From: Rhizaria sp. SCN 62-66
Lineage: Eukaryota; Rhizaria, unplaced
Reading direction: 5' to 3'
Assembly: GCA_001724265.1 (NCBI GenBank)
Contig: MEDY01000311.1
Span: forward strand, 1 to 46,126
DNA length: 46,126 nucleotides
The position numbers were made by a program, and so were the translations under genes. Numbering within the stretch: the first letter of the stretch is position 1; every line of letters starts with the position of its first letter. The notes below the pieces were generated by a model, which searched no databases, was not told the DNA's origin, and worked only from the letters and a program-made list of their open reading frames with translations. Positions 13,001 to 28,000 of the stretch are shown here, piece by piece.

Positions 13001-16000
13001 CAGTGTTGAGTTGCGTCGGGTCGACGACAAGGCCGAGTTTATTGCCGAAGTAACTGTGATTGTCACGAACGCCCTCGCCACACCCGATCCTAACTCCGTT
13101 GAGCTCCGGCTTCAGAGCACTGCGGCATGCTTTGGTGGCACCACGATTCACAACGACGACCCCGTGCAACCCTCGTTCCCTATTGGCAACTGTGCTTTCG
13201 TTTCGTACTCGACGATTTTGGGCGCGAGCTTCACCTGCTCCGGCACGTTCGCGAACGAGACCGTGTACCGCTTTGCGTACAAGGGTCTCCGCGTGCCTGC
13301 GACGACGGCGGACAACCTTGTTGCCGACTGCCTGACGATGAGCGCAATCGGCACCTCAGTTCTAGCCACTGGTGCTATGCTGAATCGCCCCCGCGTGCCG
13401 CGGCGTGCCGAGGCGTGGCTCGAAGCCCGCACCGATGCGGATACTGCTGGCGGCGCACCTGATGCATGCCAGCAGTTTGTGAATGTGCGGATTTACAGCT
13501 ATCAGGTGCAAGTCAGTGACCATAACGCGCTCACGTTCGCTCTTCCATCTGCTGCGCCGCTGTACTTTGACACACGGTGCGCGGCCATCATTGTGGCAGG
13601 ACAGACGCGAACAGTGACAGAGACAACTGTCCATGTTTCATTCACCTCTTTTACGTGCGACGCCAGCGTTGGATGCGTTCTACGCTTTCCCGTCCGCGGC
13701 CGCACCGCGTCACCAGTGTTCGAAGACATTAACATGCAGATTACGATGGATGAGTCCATGAACTTCGGTAACCCTACGGTTGTTTATGCTGTCGTCCCAA
13801 TTTCTCACTGGTCGCCGTATCAGTATGATCTTTCAAACGCGCTGAATAACATTGCGGGCCCTGAGCAGGCAAGCTTCCGCACCTTGTCGATTGAATACTC
13901 CAACGCCACGGTTCCAGGCCCACGGACGCGTGCGCTCAATCTCACTTTCCAAAATGAGTGGTACACCAAGCTGGAACAGCCGTCGGGCTCCGGTGAGAAT
14001 ATCTACATGCTGACGATTCGGCTTCAACCAGGACTATTCACTTGCTCTTCTTTTGACGTGCCACCCGAATTTACATATGAGTCTTCATCCAGTTCATGCA
14101 TTCTTACGATGAGTTACTCAAGGGCTTCTTCCGCGCCTTCAACCGTGGTATGGACCTCCATGATACTAAACTCCGACATTCACGATTTCCCCGCTCGCTT
14201 TGCGGTTGACTACCAGCTCGAGCTCCGGCGCGGTGGTATTGAAGCAAACATTCAACCAACCAATGACATTGTTTACAACTGGTATAATTTGCACTCTTCA
14301 ACCACGACAACGAGCGTGTCATCCGCGTTCCGTTCGTTTGCATTGTCGACGATTACCTTCACACAAGACCCTGCACTGCTATTCTCAAGCCCACCTCGTC
14401 ACACGATCGCGTCATGCACATACCTTAACACGGCACCGCCGCAGCTTAGCTGTTTGGTCACTTGGCGCAGCGTTGGCCCCTGGCTTCAGACGACTAGCTC
14501 GATTGCCATTCACGACCGTGACACAAGCGCTGAACTTGCGCTGAGTGACGCGACGATGGTTTCAGTTGCAACCGCGAGCGGTAACGGCACACCGTGCACT
14601 GGTGCAGGTTCAATTGCTCTATCGACCGGGTGCGCTGAGATCGACTCGGGCACCACATTTACACCGTCATCAATGATCGTGGTATTCGAGCCCCGCGCGG
14701 TGTTCTTATCTGGACTCTATCCTAAGATTGTACTTCGAGAGAGCACGTTAATTCTTGGCGCTGCCGATGTGGTGTTGCCTTCGACACCGCTTCCACTAAC
14801 GCTGACGGCGACTGTCTTTGCTGCTACACCTTCAAAAATCGGCGCACGCATTGTGAAACTCACTGCTAGTGAAACTATCAAGATGAATATTGACAATCAC
14901 GGTGGTTATTTCTTGCGCCTTTACATCGACAACGACGACATGCAGACATTTTTTGCAACGTACGACAACATTGTCCAACAGATAGTTTCACTCGATGGAT
15001 GCTCTGTAACGTGCTCACCACAGGATGATGTTCGACTCAATGCTTCGCGCCACCTGCTCTGCGAGTCAAGCACGTGTGTGTACAATCCTTCCGCGGGCTT
15101 TGAGATTAGCGCCCTCCGCATGCAGCTGCTGCCTCTTGTCGGTCACTATGAGATCCGCGTAGCGCTGCATTTCACCCGCACGGACTCTTCACCGGTGTAC
15201 AGCGGTACTCTGCACCTCGCCCCCGAGACTTCAGAGACTTATGTCGACAGTACAACTATAGTGGCCGGTAGCGCCTTGACGTCAGCTCTTCCTAATCTAC
15301 CATTGAATGTGCCTCATAGGCTGCAGGTTCAGGATCACCACCGTGTTATTGTCCGCCTTTATCCCGAGGCTGGTATGCTGCAAAGGCTTGATGTACTGGA
15401 CGCCGCCGTGCTCAGGGTTACCATGCCTGTTCCGCAGGGTACGGAGACGAGTGGCTCTTTCATAGTGAACTCCTTTACTATGGCTCGGGTCACGCACTCA
15501 GTTCCCCTCGAGCTTGCTTATGAATTTTCCAGTGCTGCTCTGGCCTTGCGTGCGCACATCTGCCACCTCACCAAATATGCTGTTTTCTCCTACGAGTTAT
15601 CAGACGCGCTGCCGAATCTGGGTGGTGGCACTATTTCATTGATTATCGCATCCAATCACGCCATGTTGCCACTTTTCACAGTCACTGGGTCGATCTTAGA
15701 CTACAATGATCCGGCAAACTCCTTCGACTCCACTGTAAGTGTGGAAACCCGTGACTCAGGCGAAGAAGTTGCGACTCTTAAGCTTGACAACCCCTCGATG
15801 CCCGCCCTGGGCTCCCTGCCGGTATCCTTTGAAGAGGTGCATTTTCTCGTCACCCTTAACTCAAGTGAGTGCATGTTTATCGCGGACTATTTGCTTGAGG
15901 AGAGTGTTGCTAAGTCAAATGGCAACCTTCTGCAGATTAGTCTTGGTGATCTGAATAGTGCATCAGCGCCGCCACTCGTATCGAGTTTTAGCATCATGGT

Positions 16001-19000
16001 TTCTGCGTTCCCCATTAACCTTGTTGGTCTGCGCTGTAGTAGTAATGAGACTCACACCATTGAGCTATCTGGTTCTCGGCACTATGAGAACAAACGAATT
16101 GATTTCCCCTCTGTCTCGAGCCCTATGAATGGGCAGCTTGCACTTGATGGCGCAACGATAGTTAATTTCTTGGGCTATTTCGTGCAGAACTCACTCGCAT
16201 TACTTGTGGCGAGCCAACGGAGTGTTGTTCCTGGTCGCCCCGGCGTCGGTGCGGGGAGCAAGCCTATGTGGTACGGCATGCAGATCACCCTCCGCTATGG
16301 TGTGCTGAGGGACATGCAGATGATCTTGTCGCTCGATGATGCTATGAAGATGACTTCATCGTCAGCTCTTGAACTATACGATCAATTTATGGTCCCTGTG
16401 CCTGGCACGGTGATTACGTCACCACTCCACTCAGGATCGAGTGTGATGCTGACTTTCCATCAAGATCTTCCAGCAAACACCATGTTTTATATGTTCATGT
16501 CTGAAGTTAAACACCCTGATTATGACAAGACTGCTGCGATTGTCCAATTATCTATGGATACAACTTCGTGGGGCGATCAGCGTTATTGGGATGAGACCAC
16601 AAAATCATCATTTGATCGTGCCGATAGCGCCGCTCGAGTGGACTCGTTAAATACTATTATCACCACATCTGCGGAGTCGCTGTCTTCCCGCGGTCTGACC
16701 AAGTTAAAGTTTGATTTTTCGATGTCATACCTCAAACGTGACCCTTCTGCGCTGACTGATCAACTTGACTGGGTCGTTTCCTTTCCCTCAGTGGTACGCC
16801 ACAGTGACGTGCGCAAGCACACTCTTGCGCTCAACGGTCTGTTCCGTGAGGAACATCTTGTCGAATTCTCTGTCGGTTCGACGTCGGATCAAATTTCAGT
16901 CGCTGTTCAAGCGTACTTTGATTCACCTGTTTTCGACTCACCCAATGCAACGATGCCGTTGGCAGAAAGTCAACAGGAGTTGTTCCTGTCATTTAAGACG
17001 CCTAATTTTGCTGATGACATCAACCACGTTGTCAAGATGATTAGTCTTTCTATTAGCGGGATTGGCCAAGACGTTGTTGACCCGTATTACCTTGATATGA
17101 TGTGGCGTGACTCTGAGCCTGTGCGTCTATACTTACGAAACCCTGGGTTTGCTTCGGGTATTTTGACTGGCTCTGGTTTTTACGCATTCGACGGCCAAGT
17201 GATTGCCTCTACAGCGCAGCATGACAAACTCCAGGCTTTGAGCGATATAGAGGACGCACATGTTTGGTTAATGCCCCTGCAACAGTACGATGTCCCAGAG
17301 GGCAGCGAGTGGGCATATCTTGGTGCGCCCAACCCTCTTAACTCTCGCGGACCTGTATTTACGGCTGCAACGCCGCAGATTAAGGTTGGATACACGGGAT
17401 ATGGCGACTCCCGGCTTGTGATGATTGCTCGCGTCGCATATGCACCCACATCTAAAATTAATAACAATGACGTTATCTGCTTTGGTACAACTAGCACCAT
17501 TTTCCTTGAGCAATGGACGACTGATACTTTTAAGGTGTCCTCGTTTGACGGTGACGTAACCACGCTTCCGACCCCCGTTGAATCCGTGGCCGAGATAAAG
17601 CTCTGTGATGCGGAATTCTCGCGGAATTACAATAACTGGGCCTACCAATCAAGTTACTTACGGCAGATGCGCCACGTTGGCGACGCGATGACCGAAGCCG
17701 ACGAAAACTTGCAGTCATGCGTTTGCGCCTCCGTGTCATCGACCTTACATGCACCTGGCAAATCAGTCACCATGGTTTTTGGTAGTTTTGCGCGCACCGT
17801 CACAGAATCGAAGACTTCGCTTGTTCAAGACCTGCTTAAGACAATGACCCAGCGGCCTATGTGGGCATACGGCTACCATTCTAGCACTGGTGTGTTCAAT
17901 GACGACGTTGTTGCGCTGGGCATGCAGATGGCGCCGCACAACCGTATGATGATGTCCTTGTACACAGAATATCGCAACTCAGCACCGATCAGCGCGTTTG
18001 AGCCAACTGACAATGAGGTTAATTTTGGCGGCCTCGCTTTTGACTACACGCTACGTTACGCTGTTGCGTATGCAGACGGCGTTTTGCAAGTAATCACGAA
18101 CACGGCGACGTCATTTGTAGCTGACAACTCAGGCAATGACCCGCTTAACTACACCTCTAATGTATTCCCGAGCAAGTCGTGGGTTCTGGGGAGTTACTAC
18201 ATGGAGCCCCCGCGTGAATTCATCACCCTATGCACATATGGTTGTGCTAAAAACGCTCACATCGCGTTTGCGCCTGATGCTGTCTTGTTGCTTGTGCGTG
18301 TTGAGAGTACTCTCTACTCGCTTAAGTTCCGTCATCACACTGCTGGTGTGATTACTGAGGTTCAGCTCCCCACGGGCCATTCTTCCTCGTCTTCTGCGGC
18401 GCCGCAGTTTGCACGTACGTACAGCAGTGGCCGCGTGTTGACACCATTTTTCTTCAACTACTTTCTGCGCAAGAACACCCCTTCAGCCGTCCCAACAGAA
18501 AACCGTGCCATGGCGATTGTGCTTGCAGAGCCCTACGTAGTAAGGCATGACCTCACCGCGCGCGGCGAACTGATGTATCTCGGACAAAACACGCCATTCG
18601 GAACTGCTGGCCGCTTCACTGCAAGCGCTCATGACATCGCCCGTTCGTCGTTTGTAGTCTGTGGCTTCCCAACCGTTGCTGGAACTGATACAACTTCTCA
18701 TGTGGCTACATGTGCCGTTGCGGTTAACACCGGGGATAGCATACTCTCGTTTACCACAGTTACTGTTGACAACCGTGAGGGTGCTGTGGTAACTGCTGTC
18801 GACTTGTGCCCGCTTTCTGCAACTTCCCTAGACGACGTGTCATGCTTTGCAGTTGCAGTGACCTTTCTCGGTGATGTCAATCCAGAGGGAGAGAACATGG
18901 AACCCATCATCGGTGTGGCTGTGCCGCCCGCACGTTCTATTATCTATCACGTCACAGCTTCAACTGTATCAGGCGTTGTCTCATTGTCATCACCTAGGTG

Positions 19001-22000
19001 GATCGCTGTTGTACCGGACCGCACTGTGCTCGAATTTAAGTTTACTCCGTTTGCGCACCAAATGCTTGTCGTGAGTGTTGACGACGTTGCAACGGATTCC
19101 CCTACAACACTTGACTTGTTTTACAAAGTGGATGCGAGTGGCATCTACACAACTGTGAGCGCCACACCGAGCCAAAGTACCAGTTACACTGTCTCGGATA
19201 TGCTTAACGGGCCATTTTCCTCTTTTTTCTTCTCAACTGTAACCCGCGAGGATTTTATGTTTGCTCCGTCACGCTTCTTTAGCTCGTGGATTTTGCTGAG
19301 TACCTTGTTTACCACGCGCTACGCTAGCGATGAATTTAGCAACATCACAGCCACTAATCTGGGCGATGATAGCATTTTTGTCGTGACGCAGCTCGATGAA
19401 CAAATTGCCCTGACCGCTGGTGAAGAATTTTCTGAGCACATGACGCGTATTTATGTCACCCCTGGAACTTCCGCGACTGCTGACATCTTCCAGCTTTCTC
19501 CAGCAACACCCTTAGTGTCTAGTGTGCACGATTCGCAGGATGAGTTCGCTGCTGCCATCGGTTACAGGCACCCTCAGACGGGTGGGCCACGCGTAATCAC
19601 CGCGGGGCAGATGCATGATCTAGGATATTTCTCTAAGAGTGACGTCATCTTTGCGGAGTACAGCGGGTGGCCTTTGCGCTATGTACCTTTAGTCATTACT
19701 GCACGGATCTGGCCACCATATCTTCCTGCGGCGTACGAGGATGTTGAGAACAAGGCCACCATCACAATTGTCTACACAGTTCCTTCTGGGACCCCAGTCA
19801 TCGACGCTGCTTTTTCGTATCGCATCTTCCAAGTAGATGAAATTCAGACCACTGACGTTAAACTTATCTCACTCACGGATGACTTTGAGGCTGAGATGAT
19901 TTGCACGCCTACAGGCGACAATACTGTCGTTTCATGTACGGCCCAGGATGACGGCAGTAATACCTATAATGTCGCTGCGAACCAGGTGTTTTCAGTCACG
20001 TTTACGACCACAATGACGTCGTCTCTGACCCACTATACGCGCCAGGACTTTTCATACTCGTCCCTTTCAGTCTTTCAAACCGGAGACCCAGTTGAGTACG
20101 ACCACATCCCGTACGGTCATGCAACAATCAGGCCGTCTGGCACCTTTGGCGCTGTGTCCCGCGCCGCTATCGAATATCCACCGTCACATGCGAACCAGAT
20201 TAGCTGGTTTAACAGGCACCCCAATGTGATTGGTGCTCAAGGTATTTGTTATACGTTCGCGGAGTTCTCGTACGCGTGCTTCACCCGCGATTTCGATGGC
20301 AGCCGTTCTGCGCTTAAGGGCTCAGTTGACCCTAATGTGCTCCCTGGAAGTCCCCAAGATCCTAGTAGCAACACTCTGCCCTCGGTCTACACACAACATG
20401 GTGCACGTATCACGCTTGCAGCGTACGAAGGTGGTGGTGTCTCTGTGCTGCGCGTAGAGGCCACGCAACAACGCGACAACTACCAAACGCCTTGGAGCAA
20501 TGAGGTTAAGTCTAGCTCTGTCGACATCCACTTTTCCGAAGATCTCTTCCGTCTGCGCATGCGTGGGGGTGTACCTCATATGCACACGGTGTCCTCCGCA
20601 TAGTCTGCAGGAAGCATTGTCATTGTCTACAATGACTTTGCTGAGGTTGTGATGCTAGTGCGTGTCAATCCTCGAACGATGCGCGCCTCGCCGGCTGCGA
20701 ACGCTCTTACGGAAGAGATGCGCAAACGCGTATTGAGTCCTATCAACTTCGCGTCGCCTACTCCCCGCGATCGTATCGTTGCTGTGGTTGATTGGACCTC
20801 GTTGGCACCAGAAGTGGTGCGGACGATGCCCTCAACACGTGTGCTTTTCGTGTTTGCTTCAGGTCATGTCAGTGTATGCAAGGCCAACATCATTGGCAAG
20901 CTTAATGTTGTTGATCGCAGGATTCACGACATTAGCACTGACAGCATCAACATGGAGTGTGATCCCGCCGATAGTGTGACCGTGGCCGATGCTGCTGGCG
21001 TCGCGCTAACACCGACCCACGCCGTTGCAAACCCTGCCCTGGACTTTGTTTACGTCGGTACACGCGAAGGCCTTGTTATCCCGCTTAAGTTTGTTTTGGA
21101 TGATGACAAGATTGTTGTCAAGACAGATGCGGTTGCGCCGCTTCAAGGCCCCTGCCCCGTGCAAGCACTCGCAGCTCACCCAACTGGGCGTGTTCTCTCG
21201 GTTGCCTGTGATTCCACTGCGCAGCTCAGCGGCAAGGTGTACACAGTGCGCGTGGTTTATCCTACAGATGTTGGTGTGGTAAGTACGCGCCTCGATCAGG
21301 ACGTCGGTTCACTGGTGTTTGCAACAAACATGCCGACGGCTGACTACCGCACTCTTGACAGCTATGACGTGAACCAGAATGTTGAGTTCCAGTTCGGTCC
21401 GATCACGGGCAATGTTGAAACAATGCCACGCTATCACGCCGTAGACTTAGATGCGCTCAGCGTAAGCTCCATGGCGTACACTTCTGATGGCCTTCAACTT
21501 GCCGTTTTGTGCACTGTACGTTCAACGCTAATTACAGATGGCGCTCCCATGATTGTATTTTTGCGTGAGATTGAAGAGGTCTCGCCTGACAAGTTTATTC
21601 CAGAGGCTGGGTTCATGCTCAACAGCCTGGGTCATGCTGTTAGCGTTAATTTCAAATTGCCATTTGGGCACTGGGATCCTATTGATGAACTGAACGAGAG
21701 CCCATACTGCTTCTTATACTCTGAAAACAGTGGCACTCGGTTCTTTGAACCGGAATTTTCTGGCGCCAACCAAGAAGGTATGATTATTTCCTCCAAATTC
21801 ATTGACAATCTTTCTGAGGCTGATGGATTCTCGTTCTTCAAGTTCGTGAATGTTTCCTGGGTTGCCACAGTCCCGGAGTATAACGGGTTCGTGGTGAAAG
21901 CGACGATTCAGCTCCCGAGCCAGGTTGTTGCCGGCGCTTCTGGCCCAAGTCTGATGTGCGGCGCAACGCGAAGGCAAGACGATTACACTTCAAGCAACTG

Positions 22001-25000
22001 GTACGCCAACGAATTCTCAACGGATCTCGGCGTGTCGCTACTGGCCTCAACTCATGTTGCAATGATATCGCGTGTATTCCCACGCATTATTGTTCCCTCC
22101 AGTGGCGTCGCACCGTCTCGCATTGCGTTACAGATCTATTCGGTCTCCCCCAGTGCCGTGGTTTCCGCGATCCCGGCCTTTGCAAGTACGTTGATGCTCC
22201 AGTTTCAACTTGACACCCCAAGTAAATTTGTTCAACTCTACTCCGTGCGCGTCGTGGACGCTAGCTCTAGCCTACAGGCCAACTGCAGTGTCAATAGTGT
22301 CAGCAATGAGAGCGCATTTGTGGGCATCACAACTGGCAATGTTCTCTCCACTGAGTTTAACCTTAACTGCAAGATGGGCACCACGATCGCTGCACCTGTC
22401 GTGCTTGAGCTCACTCCCTGGATTGGCGCATCTGCAAATGGGCACGCAACTGAAATGCCATTTTACAGCACGCCCTTCTCGGTTCTGCCAACATTCTCGC
22501 TTCGGCCCGTAGTGCGTGTGGGCACTCTTATAGATGAAAACCCTACGACATTCCCTGCACAGAGCTGGGTTGACATGCAGTTGTTCTTTGACGTCCCGAT
22601 GGTGGAGACCACAGCGATCTCGCTATCAATCAATGTCTCGTTGGCTGGGACGGGCAATCCGACATGCGTGTTTCGTAGTAGCTATTCTGGAGCAGGCCCG
22701 GCGGACACATTGTCGATCAGTATTCCACTGACCGCAAACGTAAAGTCCGGCGACGTTGTTGCGCAGGTCATGTGCTCCAAGGCCTCCACGAAGGTAGTCA
22801 CGGTCGAATACTCAGTGGCACCGGAGGCTGGCTACACGGGGACACCCCACGACGGATGCACTGTGACAGGTTCAATTCACATCAGTCACGACTCTGCCAC
22901 AGGCCTACCGTTTGAACTTGAGATTGGCGGTGCGCAGCCGGTTCAGACTCTGACAATGCTTGCTTCACCTGAACTGCCCAATGCCACGTCAGCAACAATT
23001 TCGCTTCTGCGCAACGGCCTCCCGCTTTCAGTGCCATGTGTCCTGAGTAGCACATCTGATATGAGCAACGCGTCACGTAGTCTCACGCTGAGTGGCTTTG
23101 TGAGCGAACTCTCATTCTACATGAAGTGCACCAATGGCGTTACCATCGAAGACAACACGGTGCTTTCACTCAGTATTGATGCATCAGGGTACAATATTGT
23201 CACAGAGTACACCATGCGCGTTTTCTTCAATGTGGATTGGCAGATGCTACCAGTCACCTACGGTGGGCCCGAGCTAAGCGCTATCACACCGTACACGCCA
23301 TTCTACATTGAGCTTTTGACTGCAGAGTACACTACTGTCCAGACGACGACAGTTGTGTTTGGAAACAACCAAAATTCCGAGAGCTGCGCATACTTGCTTG
23401 CCACAGACTCCAGTTTGGTCGCGCAAGTTGCGCAACTGAAAAATGGCAGCGACTTTGATCAAGCAATCAACAACGGTCTGCTCGTCAAGGAGTTTGAGGC
23501 AACGTTTGCTCTCGGCAGCACGACGCCGCGTCGATTGGTTGTTGGAGTGTGTAGCGAGCGCATAATCACCGGAGCAAGCCTGAAGGGCTCACTGACAGAG
23601 AACATCAACTTTAGCATTCGTCGCACTCGTGGCGCGCTCGTGTACAGTGGCGTTCAAACTAACGTTGAGCTGAAGAAAAAACTGTCTCCATTCATGCGGA
23701 TTCTTGACTTCAACACACCTGTGCGCACTATCGGCATTGATGCTGCGATGCAGCCTGATTCCCCCCGCTATCAGTTTGCGGAGCAGAGCACAATGCAGCT
23801 CTCCGCCGATTGGTGGCTGCCCCAAATTTCGGGCATCACGTACTCCGCTTTGCAGGCATCATTTGTCATTTCTGGGGGTGGGACGTCGTGTTCATTTGTA
23901 TGGGGTGATGGGCAAGGTAATAATGTTTCTTTCAATAGCAGCCAGCTGACTGGCGTGACCCATTACTCGCGTGCTTTCCGCGTCGTGTGCACGAGTCTTG
24001 TGAAGGACATTGCTATTGAAGCACGCATCATTGCAACCATCGGTGGCACCGCTTTTACGCAGTTGATGCAGGGTTTCCATCTTGGTATTGACGGCTTTAT
24101 GGAGCTTGAACTTGTCGGGTACGGCAGCGCTGCTAATGCTAACGCAACTATTACCGTGCTCTCTGGCGTCGAGAATCTGATGTCTGTTTCAGTCACTCCA
24201 GCTCTAATGAGTGATGCCGTTTTGGTAGTCGAGATTATTGACAATAGCGGCGCTGAGTGTTCCGTTACTGGTGGGGATACCTCCGGTGGTAGCGTCAACT
24301 TTTTGGTGGCCAATGGCAAGACCCAGTTTGAGCTTGTATGCCAAAGCCCATCGCCGCTGCCTGCGCAGCTCATTCTCACGGTGAGTTCTACTGAGCAAGT
24401 CGTTAGTTACCAGCCATTGCTGTCATCACGGTTCCAAATCCAGGGTGCAATGAACTTTTTCTTTGACGAAGTTCCTTTCGACTCACTCCCCTCAACAATG
24501 CGCCTGGTATCAGGACATACATATCATGTCACCGGTGGGTTTGTGCAGGAGCCCAAGGAGCCTCAGGTGATCACGGTTACATACGAAACAAATCCCGCGG
24601 ACTGCGTCTTCATTCTTGAGAGTGGATCCACTAGGACAACCACTTACACACGCACGGCAGTTTTCACACAGATCTCTACCGATGAAATGTTTGATGCGAC
24701 CATGACATGCCGTCGGACACACAGCATCGGTTCGATTATTACGTTTGCGAGTGCCGCATATGTCTCGGTCATCCTGCAGCAGATCCCCGTGTATGGTTTG
24801 ATTGCGGTCGACTACCGCCGTGCAGACTCAACTAAGGTCACGTATACCGAAGTCACCGATTTGCCCGCGCGCGACACACTTTCTCTCTCTGCTGCTTCGT
24901 CTGGTGCAGAGCTTTTGCCGTGGCCCGTTCTTCTTTCACCTACGACTAACAACACGGCGCTTATGCGCGTCCGTCTACTGCCGACGGCATCAATGATGAC

Positions 25001-28000
25001 CTCAGTGCGTCTGTCTTTCCTCACGACAGCTGGTATGTGCGGCTTTACCACGTACTCGGCCACTGGTGCGCGTCTCTTCTCCACCACGCTGTCACTAATT
25101 TTCGTGCTCGGCGACACCCAGCAAGAAGTGTTACCGTCATGCCAGTATCCCTCGCGTGACCCCATTGTGATGTATGTCGAGATCGCGTCCGGCAACGTCC
25201 ATTTGCCTGTTGTCACTGTGCCGCTTCTCTCGCAGGGCACTGTTGTGTTTACGACAGAACATGTTGCCAACGCTCTGACTGGTGAAATGACTGCTGGCCG
25301 CGACTGGGCATTTTCACTGCGGCTTGACCCCGTCGCGACTGAGGACACGACGATAACAATTGCCGTTGGCAGAAAGACCAACAATAGCTTCACTCCTGAC
25401 GATTGCTCGATCCGCCTCGCGTCAAGTGAGACGCTATGGGTTGACCTTGTGTATGGCCCCTTTGAGTTCGACTTTACATCCACCACGCTCACTGTTGATT
25501 TTGTGCTCAACTGTCTTACCTGGATTCCATCACTGCCCTCTGTACTGTACGTTACCAACCCATCAAACGGTTGGTATGGCGCCTTCCAATCTGGCCCATT
25601 CCTTGTTCGCGGTGCAATGTGGATTGAAGACTATGCCGCAGAGCCGCTGCCAACGATTCCAAGTCTGACCTCAGCCGCGACGCTTACGCGTGTTCCTGTT
25701 GATGCTAGCTACGTTGCCCGAGTCCGGTTCCAACCCGCAGTGATGGGTGCGGATGGTGGCATGGGCTTCACGTTCTCTGTATCACAAGACTCAACATGTA
25801 ACGTCACTTCGCTGACACATCTAGAGGACGGTACACCTGGGCTGTACGTTGAAAACGGTGTGAGCGAGGTTACGATTGCACTGCTCTGCACAACGTTTCT
25901 TTCTCAGACAACACTTACAATTTCGCCTTTGGACGGTGTTTTCTATAGCCCGTACACAACGCCACCGTTCTCTGTGGAGAACCGCTTTGCAGTCACTGTG
26001 GTCGCGGTGCATGTGTTGGAAGCGTTCAAGATTCCTGTGACATTCTTGCCTCAGAACGCTATTGTGGGTCTTGGCCAGTTTGTGCGTTACCGCGTGTCAG
26101 TCGATTCTAATTACACACAGTGCTTGGGTGCACTTGTCGGTGCTGCTGAGTCTGACCCTGCGCCGGCCGTCACCAATTCGACGGCGTGGAAGTCTCTGAC
26201 TAACGGCGGGTACCTTGAAGTTGCTGCCCTACACACGACCTCGTCTGCTTTCTGGCTTCAGTGCCAGGTCAAGACTCACTCTCAGTCTGGCGAACTTGAC
26301 GACGGCGCTGTTATGCCCCGGTTTGTCATTAATCGCGTGAATGGCACATCATTTATGTCGTTCACCTCGGATCCTTTCTCTGTATCTCTTATTGACTGCG
26401 GCTTCTTCGGTCAGTCAGACAACCGCACTGTTTCCTATCAGGACAACGGGTTTGGTATGACGCACTACAAGGCCACCGCGACCTTCGTCTGTGATGGTGG
26501 TTATGATCTCGTCACAACCGACACGCCTGCGTGCACAACTAACAACGCGATGTCCCCGCCTGTGACAACGTGTGCGCTCACCGCAACGTGCACTGCAGCA
26601 GGATGGTCCGTTCAGGCTCCCACCTGCTCAGTGCATGACTGCGGTACCGTACCTCCGGCGTTTGCAGGTGTTGGCACGAGCCCTGTTCAAGTGCGCAGTG
26701 GTACCACATCTTCTGCTAACAATGGCTCGACCACGTTTGGCGCAGTATACCAGTATGGCTGCTTGTCTGGCTTTGACCTGGCTACGTCGACATCTGAGCT
26801 GTCGTGTACCGCAGGTGGTTGGAGTTCGTTGACTGCGCCTGCTTGTCTGGCTGTCGAGTGTTCCACTCTTGCGCTTGCAAACAACGTTGGTACCATTACT
26901 TACTCGGAACAGCCGTATGGCTTGCGTAAGTATTTGTCCGTTGCAACGCATGAGTGCGCGGCACTGTACGAGCGCACTGATGGTGACTTAAAGCGCCAGT
27001 GCCAGGCCAACCGGACCTGGTCTGGTGTTGCGCCCATCTGCCGCTCCAACACGTGCGTAAGGCTGTACAACGATGCGACAACAATGCAGGCTATTACGTT
27101 TATGCGTGATGGAGTCAAGGTCACTGCAGACGTGTCGGGTACATACTTGACCGGCACCATTGCACAGTATGCATGCGCCGATGGCTACGTATGGGAAAAC
27201 GCGGACGCTGTAACCGCGCGTACGTGTGTCATGGCACAAGGGTGGCTTCCTACTGAGACGCCGCGCTGTGTGCCACGCCCGTGCCCCGCGTTGCAGACCG
27301 TGTCTCTAGGTCTTGTTGTCCAGTCACCCGCCAGTATGCTGAACATGTACGGGACTACGGCAACGTTCAGCTGTGAGTATGGCGCTGTGCTAAGTCACTC
27401 CGACCCGTCTATTATCTGTGAAGCAAGTGGCCAGTGGTCCAGTGATCCGCGCACATGCCAACCGTATTCATGTGGTATTCCGGGTGCTGTCACGTATGCC
27501 ACAATTTCTATCTCCAACGCAGGCCAGCACGGTTTAAAGGGCAACTATCTTAACACGTCTCGTGTCGAGTACCGCTGCAACGTCGGCTACAATCTGCGCT
27601 ATACCGGCTACTCGCTTGGTGACGGTACAGGCTACGTTCAGCAGGCGCTTCAGCAAGGTGTAATGGTGCCTGTCGCGCAGCGCGAATGCACGCCGAATGG
27701 GTGGATTCCATCGACATTGCCGATTTGCGAGGTGAATCAGTGCTCAGTGCTGACTGTGCCGGACAACGGCGCATCTATCAGCTACACTGACGCCCTTAGC
27801 ACGAGCAACAACGGACTCGTCCAGCGTTCGTATGGTACTGTTGCAACGTACTCATGTAACCTCGGCTACGAGCCCCGTGACGCGGCGACTGATGCACGCA
27901 CAAATGGCACGCTTCGTTGCGGTATACTGACGGAGAACTGGATCCCATCAGTCGCCCCCGTCTGTGGCGCAATTGATTGCGGTGCAATCACAACAAACGC

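Noticed and set aside
20571-20603. 33-base in-frame GTACCT...TAG excision at the second TAG of the giant gene
   Set aside because: It is far shorter than any intron seen here (154-415 bases). It is kept as a formal alternative only, to be excluded by RNA reads.
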